Origin: Haemophilus parainfluenzae T3T1
Lineage (GTDB): Bacteria; Pseudomonadota; Gammaproteobacteria; Enterobacterales; Pasteurellaceae
Length of the DNA: 64,000 nt
Reading direction: 5' to 3'
Assembly: GCF_000210895.1 (NCBI RefSeq)
Contig: NC_015964.1
Span: forward strand, 889,501-953,500
Shown: positions 27,691 to 37,327 of the stretch, one piece after another
Numbering within the stretch: the stretch's first letter is position 1
Layout of the letters: the number at the start of each line of letters is the position of its first letter
The notes under the pieces: generated by a model
The model's input: the letters and a program-made list of their open reading frames with translations, nothing else
Databases searched by the model: none
Told to the model about the DNA's origin: nothing
Program-made: the position numbers and the translations under genes

Positions 27691-27735
27691 AAAGTGCGGT
27701 CAAAACTTCTGATGTTTTTGACCGCACTTTTTATT
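27691..27735. terminator. Inverted uptake-signal terminator between gor and the amidotransferase
   Basis: AAAGTGCGGTCAAAA (27691-27705) and TTTTGACCGCACTTT (27716-27730) form a 15-bp stem. T-rich sequence follows on the right and A-rich sequence precedes on the left, so it serves both convergent genes. Confidence 0.85.
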
Positions 27736-27746
27736 GTGATTTGTTA

Positions 27747-28574
27747 TTAGGCTGCTGCGCGATTGCCTAATGTACCATCATCTTCCATTTCTTTCGCCAC
27801 ACCGACAACTTCAGCAATTTTGTCTCCTTCTTTGAAGAATACAAAACCACCATGTTCCATTTTGACCCAAGGTTCATCTTTGGTGAGTGGAAAAGTTGTA
27901 ATGATTGTGACTTTGTCACCATCTTTTGCGTAATCATTAAAATCAATGACGCCATCATCATCAATGCGGTGTGCTTTACCAAAAGGGGCTTTACGCGTTA
28001 AATAATGCAAATTGGTTGAGCAGTGGGCAATCATCCATTCTCCGTTTGAAAGAATGAAGTTAAAAGTGCCTTTTTGTGAGAGCTCTTTGGTAATGTCTTG
28101 AATAGCTTCAAAGATTTCCATTTCAGACGGTTTACGACGGAAGCGATTTTTCAAATATTCCGCCATATAACAAAATGCGGCTTCTGAATCGGTCGAGCCA
28201 ATAGGCTGACAGAAACTCTCAGACATATCTGGTAATTCTTTTAAATTACCGTTGTGAGCAAATACCCAATTTTGTCCCCAAATTTCACGAATAAAGGGAT
28301 GGGTGTTTTCAATGGTAACACCGCCTTGTGTTGCCTTACGAATGTGGGCAATCACGTTCAGTGATTTAATGTTGTATTGTTTTACACAATCCGCAATCGG
28401 GGATTGAGACGCAGCATGGTTATCGCGAAAAATACGCACACCACGACCTTCAAAAAAAGCGATACCGAAGCCATCTGAATGGCAGTCAGTAAGACCAGCA
28501 CGACGACGGAAACCTTCAAAAGAAAAGACAATATCCGTCGGCGTATTGCAGTTCATTCCGAGTAATTGGCACAT
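27747..28574 (-). CDS. Class II glutamine amidotransferase (YafJ-like)
   Basis: A 275-residue protein whose Cys2 would become the N-terminal nucleophile after removal of Met1. MCQLLGMNCNTPTD, HSDGFGIAFFEGRGVRIFRD, HIRKATQGG and FAHNGNLKELP are the Ntn-hydrolase glutaminase motifs. Unlike PurF or GlmS it has no synthase domain, so it is a stand-alone glutaminase-like protein of the YafJ/DUF-type family. The acceptor and product are not known. GATDSEAAF-type motif appears here as GSTDSEAAFCYM. It is the minus-strand neighbour of plsB, 215 bases apart. Confidence 0.88.
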   Translation of the reverse strand: MCQLLGMNCNTPTDIVFSFEGFRRRAGLTDCHSDGFGIAFFEGRGVRIFRDNHAASQSPIADCVKQYNIKSLNVIAHIRKATQGGVTIENTHPFIREIWGQNWVFAHNGNLKELPDMSESFCQPIGSTDSEAAFCYMAEYLKNRFRRKPSEMEIFEAIQDITKELSQKGTFNFILSNGEWMIAHCSTNLHYLTRKAPFGKAHRIDDDGVIDFNDYAKDGDKVTIITTFPLTKDEPWVKMEHGGFVFFKEGDKIAEVVGVAKEMEDDGTLGNRAAA

Positions 28575-28735
28575 AAATTCCTACAGCTTATTTTTATATT
28601 TTTTATAACCTTATAATGTGTGCAGATTTAACACCATAATGCGTTGAAATTCAAGATGGATCACAAAGGATTTTTAGAAGAAAATGTTACATAAAATAAC
28701 ATCAGAAGTTTTTTGATAAGACGACAAATCATGAT

Positions 28736-28768
28736 GTAAATAAAAAGGCGTGTTTAACACGCCTTTTT
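28736..28768 (-). terminator. Terminator of plsB
   Basis: AAAAAGGCGTG / CACGCCTTTTT stem with a 5-base loop. On the minus strand it is followed by TTTTTATTT. It lies 22 bases past the plsB stop. Confidence 0.85.
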
Positions 28769-28789
28769 TATCCTTCAAGGAGATAAAGA

Positions 28790-31246
28790 TTATTCATCTT
28801 TATTTGATTTATCCTCTTCCTCTACTTCAATCTCAACTTCATCTGCTTTATCTGCAGCACCGTTGATCGTTAAGCAAATCTCACTAGAAATCAAATGCTC
28901 TAAAATTGTGGCAAGTTCGTGTAATTTCTCTTTGTCATCATCGAAATAACCTTCTTCTTTCAAGTGAGCAATGAAGGCAGAGAATACTGCTTTATCAAAG
29001 AATTCTGGCGCATTAATACCATGTAATACAGAAAGACGTTGTGCCACCAATTGGCTTTCTTTTTCTAGTAAACCACGGGCAATTCCAGGGTCTCTACGTA
29101 AAATGCTTACTGTAATGTAGTAGCGTTGTAAGATTTCACGCATACCCGCAGACCAAAGTTGTAAAATGCGAACTTTAGAGCGGTGGATAGATAAGAAATT
29201 ATCATTGGATTGGATAACTTCTTGACGCGCAAATTCATCAATAATGGCTTTAATTTGTGTATCTAATTCTTCTTCAGTGAAATGAAGGAAGAGTTCGCCT
29301 TTTAAGAATGGATAAATTTTACGTACTGCATCCAATAATAAATCTTTTTGGATTGCTTCATAATGTAAAACGATACTCGCAACAAGTGAAGGCAACACAA
29401 ATAAGTGTTGAATGTTGTTGCGGTAATACGTCATGAGAACAGCGGAATTACGTTCTAAACGAATAATTTCCCCAAAGTTATCTTTTTCAACTAACACGCC
29501 AACACGATCTAAGCTTAATACGTGGTCAAGCATCGCTTTTGGTGTATCAGTTGGCAGTACCACATCAGTAGAATATGGTACATTCTTTAACATTTCTTGA
29601 TAACTAGAGAGTTGTTCTAATAGTTGCTCATGAGAAAGTGCACGCTGACGAGAAGAGAGGAGGGCAGTTCCCACTAAATTCATCGCATTAACAGCAGCGG
29701 CTTTATTAATATTTACCATCACTTGATTAGAAACAGATCCAACTGCATGGTTAAACCAGTGTGGCTTATCTTCATGATGTTGTTCTTTCCATTCTGGATA
29801 ATGGTGATTGAGGTAATTGGAAAGCGTGATTGGTTCACCGAAATTCACAAACCCCTGACCTAAATTACGCAATTTTTTAATCACACGTAAAACTAAGCCA
29901 GCATTTTCTTTTTCTTTCGCTGCACCACGTAATTCTTTCGCGTAAGTATCCACTTCTAGTACGTGTTCATAACCGATATACACGGGCACCACAGAAATTG
30001 GACGTGTTTGGTTATGTTGAAGTGCTTGTAGCGTCATCGACATCATACCGGTTTTCGGTGCAAGCAAGCGACCTGTACGAGAACGACCACCTTCAATAAA
30101 GTATTCGACGGAATAACCACGGTGGAATAATTCCCCTAAATATTCACGAAAAATCGCAGAGTAAAGGCGATTACCTTTAAAGGTACGTCGAATAAAGAAT
30201 GCCCCCCAGCTACGGAATAAAGGTCCCGCTGGCCAGAAGTTTAAGTTAATCCCCGCAGCAATGTGTGGTGGCACAAGACCTTGGTGGTAGAGCACATAAG
30301 AAAGTAATAAATAGTCAATATGACTACGGTGACAAGGCACATAAACAATCTCATGTCCTTCTAATGCTAATTTACGCACGCGGTCAGCATTTTGTACATC
30401 AATACCTGAATACAGTTTGTTCCATAACCAACGCAAGAAACGATCTGCCGCACGAAGGCTTGAATGGCTTACATTTGCTGCAATTTCATGAAGAATTTTT
30501 TCGGCTTCAGCGTAAGCTTTATCGCGGCTGATATTTTTTGATTTTGCCTCATCTTCAATCGCATTTTGAATTGCTTGAGAATTTAATAGCTTATTAAACA
30601 TCGCTTCGCGGTTTGGCAAACGAGGTCCAGTCGCGGAAATGCGTTGTTTAGCAAAGTGCATTTTAGCCACGCGAGCCAGTTTTTGTGCAATTTTTTCATC
30701 TGAACCGTGCTCATTTACCATGTAACGCAAAGAAAGTGCCTGAGAAAAACGCACAAAAGTATCACGTCCAAACCAAATTGCCGCAAAGGTTTTTTGAAGA
30801 CCATTTAATAAGCGAAGATTAGGTAAGCTTGCTTTATCTTCTTTACCTGGTGAACGCCCCCAAAGCACAGAAACAGGGATCAGTTGTACATCTAAATCAG
30901 CAACATCACGGTGCAACTCTAAATATTTATTGAAGACTTTGGCAGTTTCATCTTTTGCGCCTTTTGATTTAAAAAAGCGGCGACCTTCGTCTAAATAGAC
31001 ATAACGTGGTAATGCTATGCCATCAATCACATTCTTTTCAGCTGGATCGGGCAGACCGACGCTCAAACAGTTACGACGGAAAATCACGAAGTCAGTTTGA
31101 GAGGTATAAGGCAAAACATAAAGAATAGGTTGATTGATGTTGAGTTGAAGCTCTTCGATTGGTTGAGCGGGAATAGGATTATTTTTTACTAAAACCGAAA
31201 GCGGTAATTCTAATAATTTACGATAAGTACTTACGATGCCAGACAT
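28790..31246 (-). CDS. plsB: Glycerol-3-phosphate 1-O-acyltransferase
   Basis: An 818-residue membrane-associated enzyme that makes lysophosphatidate, the first step of phospholipid synthesis. Acyltransferase block I is [16 protein letters not shown] (the HX4D catalytic motif); block III is [20 protein letters not shown], and block IV is VVPVYIGYE. The start at 31246 ([12 protein letters not shown]) is preceded by AGAGAA. An in-frame ATG at 31273 lacks a ribosome-binding site. The C-terminus is unusually acidic (about the last 20 residues, rich in Glu and Asp). It is divergent from lexA; E. coli also has plsB near dgkA-lexA. Confidence 0.96.
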   Translation of the reverse strand: MSGIVSTYRKLLELPLSVLVKNNPIPAQPIEELQLNINQPILYVLPYTSQTDFVIFRRNCLSVGLPDPAEKNVIDGIALPRYVYLDEGRRFFKSKGAKDETAKVFNKYLELHRDVADLDVQLIPVSVLWGRSPGKEDKASLPNLRLLNGLQKTFAAIWFGRDTFVRFSQALSLRYMVNEHGSDEKIAQKLARVAKMHFAKQRISATGPRLPNREAMFNKLLNSQAIQNAIEDEAKSKNISRDKAYAEAEKILHEIAANVSHSSLRAADRFLRWLWNKLYSGIDVQNADRVRKLALEGHEIVYVPCHRSHIDYLLLSYVLYHQGLVPPHIAAGINLNFWPAGPLFRSWGAFFIRRTFKGNRLYSAIFREYLGELFHRGYSVEYFIEGGRSRTGRLLAPKTGMMSMTLQALQHNQTRPISVVPVYIGYEHVLEVDTYAKELRGAAKEKENAGLVLRVIKKLRNLGQGFVNFGEPITLSNYLNHHYPEWKEQHHEDKPHWFNHAVGSVSNQVMVNINKAAAVNAMNLVGTALLSSRQRALSHEQLLEQLSSYQEMLKNVPYSTDVVLPTDTPKAMLDHVLSLDRVGVLVEKDNFGEIIRLERNSAVLMTYYRNNIQHLFVLPSLVASIVLHYEAIQKDLLLDAVRKIYPFLKGELFLHFTEEELDTQIKAIIDEFARQEVIQSNDNFLSIHRSKVRILQLWSAGMREILQRYYITVSILRRDPGIARGLLEKESQLVAQRLSVLHGINAPEFFDKAVFSAFIAHLKEEGYFDDDKEKLHELATILEHLISSEICLTINGAADKADEVEIEVEEEDKSNKDE

Positions 31247-31401
31247 AATTAATATTCTCTTTTTGTTAGACATTTCTAGGTATTGTCAGGCATTTTAACA
31301 CATTCGACCAGTCAAATTCTAAAAATTTACATTTGAGATTTATGATGAACACTCAAAAGATGAAAAAAATTGACCGCACTTTTATCTCTAAAAAATAGTT
31401 G

Positions 31402-31429
31402 TTGCAATCGCCATCTTTCTGTATATACT
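31402..31429 (+). promoter_or_regulatory. Promoter of lexA
   Basis: TTGCAA (31402-31407), a 16-base spacer and TATACT (31424-31429). The -10 element lies inside the first SOS box, so LexA would block polymerase directly. Confidence 0.65.
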
Positions 31430-31434
31430 AACAG
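31419..31434 (+). promoter_or_regulatory. LexA (SOS) box 1
   Basis: CTGTATATACTAACAG has perfect CTGT and ACAG half sites with an 8-base AT-rich spacer, near-identical to the E. coli consensus. Confidence 0.93.
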
Positions 31435-31439
31435 TTATT

Positions 31440-31455
31440 CTGTATAAAGTAACAG
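31440..31455 (+). promoter_or_regulatory. LexA (SOS) box 2
   Basis: CTGTATAAAGTAACAG also has perfect half sites. It is 21 bases from box 1 (two helical turns) and ends next to the lexA ribosome-binding site. The tandem layout is the same as at E. coli lexA. Confidence 0.93.
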
Positions 31456-31463
31456 GAGTGTAT

Positions 31464-32090
31464 ATGAGGCCATTAACTGCCAGACAACAAGAAGTGCTGG
31501 AACTCTTAAAACGCCATTTAGAAACCACGGGTATGCCGCCAACTCGTGCAGAAATTTCTCGTGAATTAGGCTTTAAATCCCCTAATGCGGCGGAAGAACA
31601 CTTAAAAGCACTTGCTCGTAAAGGTGCAATTGAAATTGTCGCGGGGGCTTCTCGCGGTATTCGCATTATTGATGACAGTGCAAATGATGAGGAAGAAGAG
31701 GGATTACCGCTCATTGGTCGTGTAGCCGCAGGGGAACCAATTTTGGCTGAGCAACATATTGAAGGCACTTATCGTGTTGATGCTAATATGTTCAAACCAC
31801 AAGCTGACTTTTTATTAAAAGTATATGGTCAATCTATGAAAGATATCGGCATTTTAGATGGCGATCTTCTTGCTGTTCATAGCACAAAAGATGTGAGAAA
31901 TGGACAGATTGTTGTCGCACGAATTGAAGATGAAGTGACAGTAAAACGCTTAGAGCGTAAAGGTTCCGTTATTTATCTGCATGCAGAAAACGAAGAGTTT
32001 CAGCCGATTGTCGTTAATCTTGAAGAACAACCTCATTTTGAAATTGAAGGGATTGCAGTAGGGATCATTCGTAATAACGCCTGGATGTAA
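31464..32090 (+). CDS. lexA: SOS response transcriptional repressor LexA
   Basis: A 208-residue repressor of DNA-damage genes. The winged helix-turn-helix occupies about residues 1-70. The autocleavage site is Ala89-Gly90 (GRVAAGEPI). The catalytic dyad is Ser124 ([11 protein letters not shown]) and Lys161 (VTVKRLE), each 5 residues later than in E. coli LexA. The start is ATG 31464 after CAGGAG; a GTG at 31458 lies within that ribosome-binding site. Two SOS boxes upstream show autoregulation. Confidence 0.98.
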   Translation: MRPLTARQQEVLELLKRHLETTGMPPTRAEISRELGFKSPNAAEEHLKALARKGAIEIVAGASRGIRIIDDSANDEEEEGLPLIGRVAAGEPILAEQHIEGTYRVDANMFKPQADFLLKVYGQSMKDIGILDGDLLAVHSTKDVRNGQIVVARIEDEVTVKRLERKGSVIYLHAENEEFQPIVVNLEEQPHFEIEGIAVGIIRNNAWM

Positions 32091-32095
32091 TGATG

Positions 32096-32136
32096 AAAGT
32101 GCGGTGAGAAAATAAAGTGTTTTTTGACCGCACTTT
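32096..32136 (+). terminator. Inverted uptake-signal pair after lexA
   Basis: AAAGTGCGGT (32096-32105) and ACCGCACTTT (32127-32136) form a 10-bp stem with a 21-base loop. The long loop and the short T-run (GTCTATT) make termination weaker than at the other pairs. Confidence 0.55.
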
Positions 32137-32211
32137 GTCTATTCTGGCTATTTGCCATTCGGCTTATTGCTCTCTATAATGCCAAAAAATTTTCAAATCA
32201 AGGAAGGAAAC

Positions 32212-33036
32212 ATGCAGTTTTCCAAAATGCATGGCCTTGGCAATGACTTTGTCGTTGTTGATGCTGTGACGCAAAATGCCTATTTTACCCCTGAAACCAT
32301 TAAACGCTTAGCCGATCGTCATCGTGGTATTGGTTTTGATCAGCTTTTAATTGTTGAGCCACCTTATGATCCAGATTTAGATTTCCATTATCGTATTTTC
32401 AATGCAGATGGTAGTGAAGTGTCGCAATGTGGAAATGGGGCAAGATGTTTTGCGCGTTTTGTCACCTTAAAAGGGTTGACCAATAAAAAGGATATTGCAG
32501 TAAGCACGCAAAAAGGAAAAATGGTTTTAACGGTAAAAGAAGATGGGCAAATTCGCGTCAATATGGGCGAGCCGATTTGGGAACCCAATAAAATTCCTTT
32601 TACTGCCAATAAATTTGAAAAAAATTATATTCTACGTACCGATGTTCAAACGGTGCTTTGTGGTGCAGTATCAATGGGTAATCCGCATTGTGTTGTTCAA
32701 GTGGACGATATTGAAACGGCCAATGTAGCAGAATTAGGTCCATTATTAGAGAATCACGAACGTTTTCCGGAAAGGGTAAATGCTGGATTTATGCAAGTCG
32801 TCAATCGTAACCACATTAAGTTGCGTGTATATGAACGTGGTGCAGGTGAAACGCAAGCTTGTGGCAGTGGTGCTTGTGCTGCAGCAGCTGTAGGGATTAT
32901 GCAAGGTTTACTTGATAACAAAGTGCAAGTCGATCTACCTGGTGGTAGCTTACTTATTGAATGGGAAGGCGTAGGCTCACCGCTTTATATGACTGGCGAT
33001 GCGACTCATATCTATGATGGCAATATTCACCTTTAA
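32212..33036 (+). CDS. dapF: Diaminopimelate epimerase
   Basis: A 274-residue PLP-independent racemase that turns LL- into meso-diaminopimelate for lysine and peptidoglycan. The two catalytic cysteines lie in [11 protein letters not shown] and [14 protein letters not shown], one in each pseudo-symmetric half. The start is [17 protein letters not shown] at 32212, after AAGGAAGGAAAC; an upstream ATG at 32152 would add a non-homologous stretch. H. influenzae DapF is the structural prototype of this family, and the length matches it. Confidence 0.97.
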   Translation: MQFSKMHGLGNDFVVVDAVTQNAYFTPETIKRLADRHRGIGFDQLLIVEPPYDPDLDFHYRIFNADGSEVSQCGNGARCFARFVTLKGLTNKKDIAVSTQKGKMVLTVKEDGQIRVNMGEPIWEPNKIPFTANKFEKNYILRTDVQTVLCGAVSMGNPHCVVQVDDIETANVAELGPLLENHERFPERVNAGFMQVVNRNHIKLRVYERGAGETQACGSGACAAAAVGIMQGLLDNKVQVDLPGGSLLIEWEGVGSPLYMTGDATHIYDGNIHL

Positions 33037-33052
33037 TCTTTCTAATCTGAAT

Positions 33053-33090
33053 AAAAAATGCGTGGAGATTATCCACGCATTTTTTATTTA
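33053..33090. terminator. Bidirectional terminator between dapF and the carbonic anhydrase gene
   Basis: AAAAAATGCGTGGA (33053-33066) and TCCACGCATTTTTT (33072-33085) form a 14-bp stem with a GATTA loop, with Ts on the right and As on the left. Confidence 0.88.
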
Positions 33091-33840
33091 TTGTTCAACT
33101 TCTACATCACGCTGATTTAATGGTTGCGTTGGGCGGTTGTTTTTCCCTTCCATTTCTTCTATCGCAGCAATTTGTGCTTTGCTTGCTTGAATTGGTGCTT
33201 TAAAAATGGTCCAAGCCACGTTTTCACTACAAGGTGGAGTTGTGAGTGATCCATTTAAGCGGAAGCGTGCCATCTCTTTTGGCATTAGCGCTTTAATATC
33301 AATCGGTTGAGCCAATTTTTCTTTTTGTCCAACGGTGAGTTTTTTCTCAACTACTGGTGCTAATGCTGGATTCGCTTCACCTTCATTGACCATTACGGCA
33401 ACAACCGATAATGCTTTATCTTCACTTTGATGAACAAAATGAATTTCTAAAGGATAATGTTGGCGTTTAAAAGTATGTTCACTTGGTGTGTGAAAGTGAA
33501 ATTGTTTTAAATAGAATGGTTTATTGTTGAGCGTAATAAATGGCGCATTTTCTTGTGCAACGCTGACTTGCACGGTATGCCCATTATTCTCTACTTGATA
33601 AGCCGCAGGGAAATAATTCATCTTAAGTGGTTTATTTGCCACTTTCATGCCGTTATCTGCTTCCAGATTAACAGGCGACTGAACCTTCCCTAGCTTACAG
33701 GTTTGATATTCGGTGAGCAAATCACCCCAATGTTCAGGGCTTTCTTTCCCATTATAAGACCAATGCGCTTTATGCGTTTGGGCAAATGATGTTGCGCTTA
33801 ATGCGATAATTAAGCTAGAAAGCAATAGACGAGTCTTCAT
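33088..33840 (-). CDS. Periplasmic alpha-carbonic anhydrase
   Basis: A 250-residue exported zinc enzyme that interconverts carbon dioxide and bicarbonate. The signal peptide is MKTRLLLSSLIIALSATSFA, cleaved before QTHK. Two zinc histidines lie in FHFHTPSEH and the third in LEIHFVHQ. NGSLTTPPCSENVAWTI holds the Thr/Pro motif of the substrate pocket. One cysteine pair (YQTC and TPPC) probably forms a disulfide, as in other secreted alpha enzymes. GGAGAGG lies just before the ATG at 33840, so the longer frame upstream is not used. It stands alone between dapF and dusC. Confidence 0.94.
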   Translation of the reverse strand: MKTRLLLSSLIIALSATSFAQTHKAHWSYNGKESPEHWGDLLTEYQTCKLGKVQSPVNLEADNGMKVANKPLKMNYFPAAYQVENNGHTVQVSVAQENAPFITLNNKPFYLKQFHFHTPSEHTFKRQHYPLEIHFVHQSEDKALSVVAVMVNEGEANPALAPVVEKKLTVGQKEKLAQPIDIKALMPKEMARFRLNGSLTTPPCSENVAWTIFKAPIQASKAQIAAIEEMEGKNNRPTQPLNQRDVEVEQ

Positions 33841-33994
33841 AAGGCACCTCTCCTTTTTTGTGGTATATGCCTCATCGATTCTACTGATTCTGTATGATAG
33901 CTTTTTGATTTTGGTCAAGTTTTGTTTGAGTGTAAGCACTCATCGTACGAGTGGGGGTAATGCTAAAAAAGCCGTCTATTTTGACCGCACTTTT

Positions 33995-34927
33995 TTAGCG
34001 CTGACAGAGTCTTTCTCTCAGATCTTCTGCAGTTTTGCTGGTTTTAATTCGTTCAAAAACGATATCTGCTTCAGGATATTCTTTATTAAGATAGCGTAGC
34101 CATTGTTTGATCCGGGCAACATGATAAAAACCGGAATCATGGAAATTTTCCATTTCCGCATATTTTTGCAAGATTTTTTGAATATCCACCCAAGGCATTT
34201 TTTCGCAATTTTGTTTGAGTACAAGGCTTAAGTTTGGGATATTTAATGCACCACGCCCGACCATTAGATCTTCGCAACCTGTCGCTTTCAAACATGCTTG
34301 ACCATCTTCCCAACGCCAAATTTCACCATTAGCAATCACTGGGATCGTCAAGCGAGATCTCACTTCACCGATTTTTTCCCAATTGATGCGATCGGCACGA
34401 TAGCCATCGGCTTTAGTTCGACCGTGAATAGTGATTTCAGTGGCGCCACCTTGTTGTACGGCATCAGCAATTTCAAACGCTTGTGAAGTACAATCCCAAC
34501 CTAATCTTACTTTCACACTGACAGGTAAATGACTAGGTACGGTTTGTCGCAAGGCTAGAGTCGCTTGATAAATTAATTCAGGTTGTTTGAGAAGTGCTGC
34601 TCCTCCGTTGCTCCCATTAACGGTTTTGGATGGACAGCCACAATTTAAATCAATACCATGTGAGCCAAGCTCAATGGCGCGATTAGCATTTTCAGCAAGA
34701 CAGTTTGGATGTTGACCTAAAAGTTGGACACGAACAGGTGTTTTAGAAGGGGTAAAGCCCTGATTTTTGAGTTCAGGGCAAAGACGATAAAAGACTTTTT
34801 CGGGTAAGAGTTGATCCACCACGCGAACAAACTCGGTGATGCAGAGATCGTATTCATTCACTTCGGTTAAAAGCTGGCGAACAAAAGGATCAAGCACTCC
34901 TTGCATAGGGGCGAGGATAACGCGCAC
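33995..34927 (-). CDS. dusC: tRNA-dihydrouridine(16) synthase
   Basis: A 310-residue FMN enzyme that makes dihydrouridine at tRNA position 16. [22 protein letters not shown] is the DusC-specific start. The catalytic Cys lies in [21 protein letters not shown], and [14 protein letters not shown] and [10 protein letters not shown] follow. It uses a GTG start at 34927 that overlaps the djlA stop (TAGTG), so it is translationally coupled to djlA. It is the second Dus enzyme in the window, after dusB, with a different target position in tRNA. Confidence 0.94.
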   Translation of the reverse strand: MRVILAPMQGVLDPFVRQLLTEVNEYDLCITEFVRVVDQLLPEKVFYRLCPELKNQGFTPSKTPVRVQLLGQHPNCLAENANRAIELGSHGIDLNCGCPSKTVNGSNGGAALLKQPELIYQATLALRQTVPSHLPVSVKVRLGWDCTSQAFEIADAVQQGGATEITIHGRTKADGYRADRINWEKIGEVRSRLTIPVIANGEIWRWEDGQACLKATGCEDLMVGRGALNIPNLSLVLKQNCEKMPWVDIQKILQKYAEMENFHDSGFYHVARIKQWLRYLNKEYPEADIVFERIKTSKTAEDLRERLCQR

Positions 34928-35793
34928 TATTTCCAGCCTTTTGCTTTACAAATTAAATCATAAGCGGCTTGGATTTGTTGCGCTTTTTCTTTAGCCATTT
35001 CCATCATTTCTGGCGGTAAGCCTTTCGCGACTAATTTATCCGGGTGATGTTCATTCATTAAACGGCGATATGCACGTTTTACCGCATTGCGATCATCACT
35101 TTCACTCACGCCCAATACTTTATAAGCATCGCTTAATGTAGGGCCTGAAGATTGTTGGTATCCGCCTTGTTGTTGGTATTGGTAACCACCTTGCTGTTGA
35201 TAGCTGCCTTGTTGGTATTGGCGATAGAATCTACCTTGGGTAAATTGACGAGCGGCAATTTCCATGGCCAGCATTTGCTCAAACTGCATACGGGAAAGAC
35301 CAAGTTCTTCGGCTACCACATAAAGCACTTCTTTTTCTGAGTCATGTAATTGAGAATCAGCAAAGGCAGCCTGCACTTGCACATGTAAGAACATTCTCAG
35401 TAAGTCAGCACGTTGTCCACATCCAATGCGGAACTCACGAATCACCTGACGCAATGGAAAATCCGCTTCTTTACCACGACGGAAGGCTTCTTGAGCAAGT
35501 TTGCGATGGCTCTCATCTAATTGCATCTGGTTCATCAACTGATTCGCCAGTTGAATATCTTCTTCTGTCACACGACCTTTGGATTTACTTAAATGTCCAA
35601 GTACCGCAAAAGTAGTTTGCATAAAGAGCGCTTGTCGAGTTGTTTTTTTCTTAAAAAAGCTAGAGTTAACTGAACCAAGCTCATAAAGTTTTTTATCTGC
35701 GATAGAGCCTAAAATCAGTCCAGCGATGGCGCCGAAAAAGCCCCCCCATTTAAAACCGAGAAAAACGCCGATAATCTTTCCAAAAAAATACAT
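34927..35793 (-). CDS. djlA: Co-chaperone DjlA
   Basis: A 288-residue membrane-anchored J-domain protein that stimulates DnaK. The N-terminal helix (about residues 5-30, [21 protein letters not shown]) is Gly-rich, as in E. coli DjlA, where it dimerises. The TerB-like central domain (about 55-180) is followed by a Gln/Gly/Tyr-rich linker (about 190-218, with repeated QQGGYQ). The C-terminal J domain contains the HPD motif (NEHHPDKL). It is coupled to dusC downstream. A palindrome and pyrE lie upstream. Confidence 0.93.
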   Translation of the reverse strand: MYFFGKIIGVFLGFKWGGFFGAIAGLILGSIADKKLYELGSVNSSFFKKKTTRQALFMQTTFAVLGHLSKSKGRVTEEDIQLANQLMNQMQLDESHRKLAQEAFRRGKEADFPLRQVIREFRIGCGQRADLLRMFLHVQVQAAFADSQLHDSEKEVLYVVAEELGLSRMQFEQMLAMEIAARQFTQGRFYRQYQQGSYQQQGGYQYQQQGGYQQSSGPTLSDAYKVLGVSESDDRNAVKRAYRRLMNEHHPDKLVAKGLPPEMMEMAKEKAQQIQAAYDLICKAKGWK

Positions 35794-35836
35794 TCTCTTC
35801 CCCTAAAGTGCGGTCAAAAGGTCTTTTGACAATAAT

Positions 35837-35858
35837 GGGCAGACGCAAATGTCTGCCC
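35837..35858. repeat. Palindrome between pyrE and djlA (possible dispersed repeat)
   Basis: GGGCAGAC (35837-35844) and GTCTGCCC (35851-35858) enclose GCAAAT. Neither strand has a U-run after the stem, so a terminator is unlikely. The form resembles small palindromic elements that are dispersed in other bacterial genomes. Confidence 0.5.
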
Positions 35859-35899
35859 CTACATTAATATGGCTTTATTCTTATTTTTCAAGTGATGAA

Positions 35900-36541
35900 T
35901 TACACACCATAACTTTCACGATAAGCCCGCATCGCAGGTAAATATTGCTGATAATCGGGTTCTTTTTCAATGAATTGCATTAAATCATCCAAATCAATAA
36001 TGGAAAGCACTTGGCACTGATAGTCGCGTTCTACTTCTTGGATGGCAGAAAGTTCCCCTTTGCCTTTTTCCTGACGATTTAATGCAATAAAGACAGCGGC
36101 TAATTTCGCGTGATTGGCTTCAAGAAGTGCCATGGATTCACGAATAGCCGTGCCAGCAGTGATGACATCATCAACTAATAACACATTGCCGGTTAATAGG
36201 CTGCCGATCAAATTACCGCCTTCACCGTGATCTTTGGCTTCTTTGCGGTTAAAGCAAACAGGCGTATCACGGTTAAATTGATTGAATAGTGCAATGGAAA
36301 CGCTCGTCGCAATTGGAATGCCTTTGTAGGCAGGTCCAAAAATAACATCAAAATCGACCGCACTTGACTGAATTGCCTTCGCATAGAATTCACCTAAGCG
36401 AGCAAGATCTGCGCCAGTGCTGAATAATCCTGCATTAAAAAAGTAAGGACTTTTTCGACCTGATTTTAGTGCAAACTCACCAAATTTAAGCACGTTTCGG
36501 CTCAAGGCGAATTTAATAAATTCGATTTTGTAGCTTTCCAT
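35900..36541 (-). CDS. pyrE: Orotate phosphoribosyltransferase
   Basis: A 213-residue enzyme that joins orotate to PRPP to give orotidine monophosphate in pyrimidine synthesis. The PRPP loop is [22 protein letters not shown]. The N-terminal [18 protein letters not shown] and the flexible [19 protein letters not shown] loop are as in E. coli PyrE (213 residues). It lies 9 bases after rph, the conserved rph-pyrE operon. An uptake signal sits within the gene (36357). Confidence 0.97.
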   Translation of the reverse strand: MESYKIEFIKFALSRNVLKFGEFALKSGRKSPYFFNAGLFSTGADLARLGEFYAKAIQSSAVDFDVIFGPAYKGIPIATSVSIALFNQFNRDTPVCFNRKEAKDHGEGGNLIGSLLTGNVLLVDDVITAGTAIRESMALLEANHAKLAAVFIALNRQEKGKGELSAIQEVERDYQCQVLSIIDLDDLMQFIEKEPDYQQYLPAMRAYRESYGV

Positions 36542-36550
36542 TTTTTGTTC

Positions 36551-37267
36551 CTATAAACCTAATGCTTCACGTTGTGCAGCGAAGATTTGTTCGCAGCCTT
36601 GTTTGGCTAAGCCTAATAAGGTAAGTAATTCTTCGTGGCTGAACGGTTCACCTTCTGCAGTACCTTGCACTTCGATCATACGACCATCTTCCATCATCAC
36701 AACGTTCATATCTGTTTCGGCGGCTGAATCTTCCACATATTCCAAATCACACACAGCTTCACCTTCAACAATCCCAACCGAAATTGCAGCAATCAGACCT
36801 TTGATTGGATTGGTTTTTAATGTGCCATTTGCAATCAAACCATTGATAGCATCACATAATGCCACTGCTGCGCCGGTGATAGACGCTGTTCTTGTACCGC
36901 CATCCGCTTGAATTACGTCGCAGTCTAAGGTAATAGAGCGTTCGCCAAGAGCCTCTAAGTCAACCATCGCACGTAATGAGCGAGCGATTAAGCGTTGAAT
37001 TTCCATGGTGCGTCCACCTTGTTTGCCTTTTGCCGCTTCACGTTGCATACGGCTGTGTGTAGAGCGAGGTAACATGCCATATTCTGCTGTCACCCAACCT
37101 TGATTCTGTCCTTTTAAGAAACGCGGTACGCTTTCATCAACACTCGCCGTACATAAAACTTTAGTATCACCAAATTCCACTAATACTGAGCCTTCAGCAT
37201 GTTTCGTGTAATTGCGGGTGATTTTAATTGGACGAGGCTGATGATTTTCACGATTATTTGGACGCAT
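36551..37267 (-). CDS. rph: Ribonuclease PH
   Basis: A 238-residue phosphorolytic 3'-5' exoribonuclease that trims tRNA precursors. It begins [53 protein letters not shown] and [19 protein letters not shown] hold the phosphate- and RNA-binding arginines. [17 protein letters not shown] and [16 protein letters not shown] form the active site. It is full length, without the frameshift known in E. coli K-12 rph. It is first gene of rph-pyrE. Confidence 0.97.
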   Translation of the reverse strand: MRPNNRENHQPRPIKITRNYTKHAEGSVLVEFGDTKVLCTASVDESVPRFLKGQNQGWVTAEYGMLPRSTHSRMQREAAKGKQGGRTMEIQRLIARSLRAMVDLEALGERSITLDCDVIQADGGTRTASITGAAVALCDAINGLIANGTLKTNPIKGLIAAISVGIVEGEAVCDLEYVEDSAAETDMNVVMMEDGRMIEVQGTAEGEPFSHEELLTLLGLAKQGCEQIFAAQREALGL

Positions 37268-37291
37268 TCTGAATTCCTTTATTTTATTGAT

Positions 37292-37321
37292 AAAAAGCGT
37301 GCTTATTTTAGCACGCTTTTT
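37292..37321 (-). terminator. Terminator of the SulP transporter gene
   Basis: AAAAAGCGTGCT / AGCACGCTTTTT, a 12-bp stem with a 6-base loop. It lies just past the SulP gene stop on the minus strand and before rph. Confidence 0.85.
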
Positions 37322-37327
37322 AGTGTT

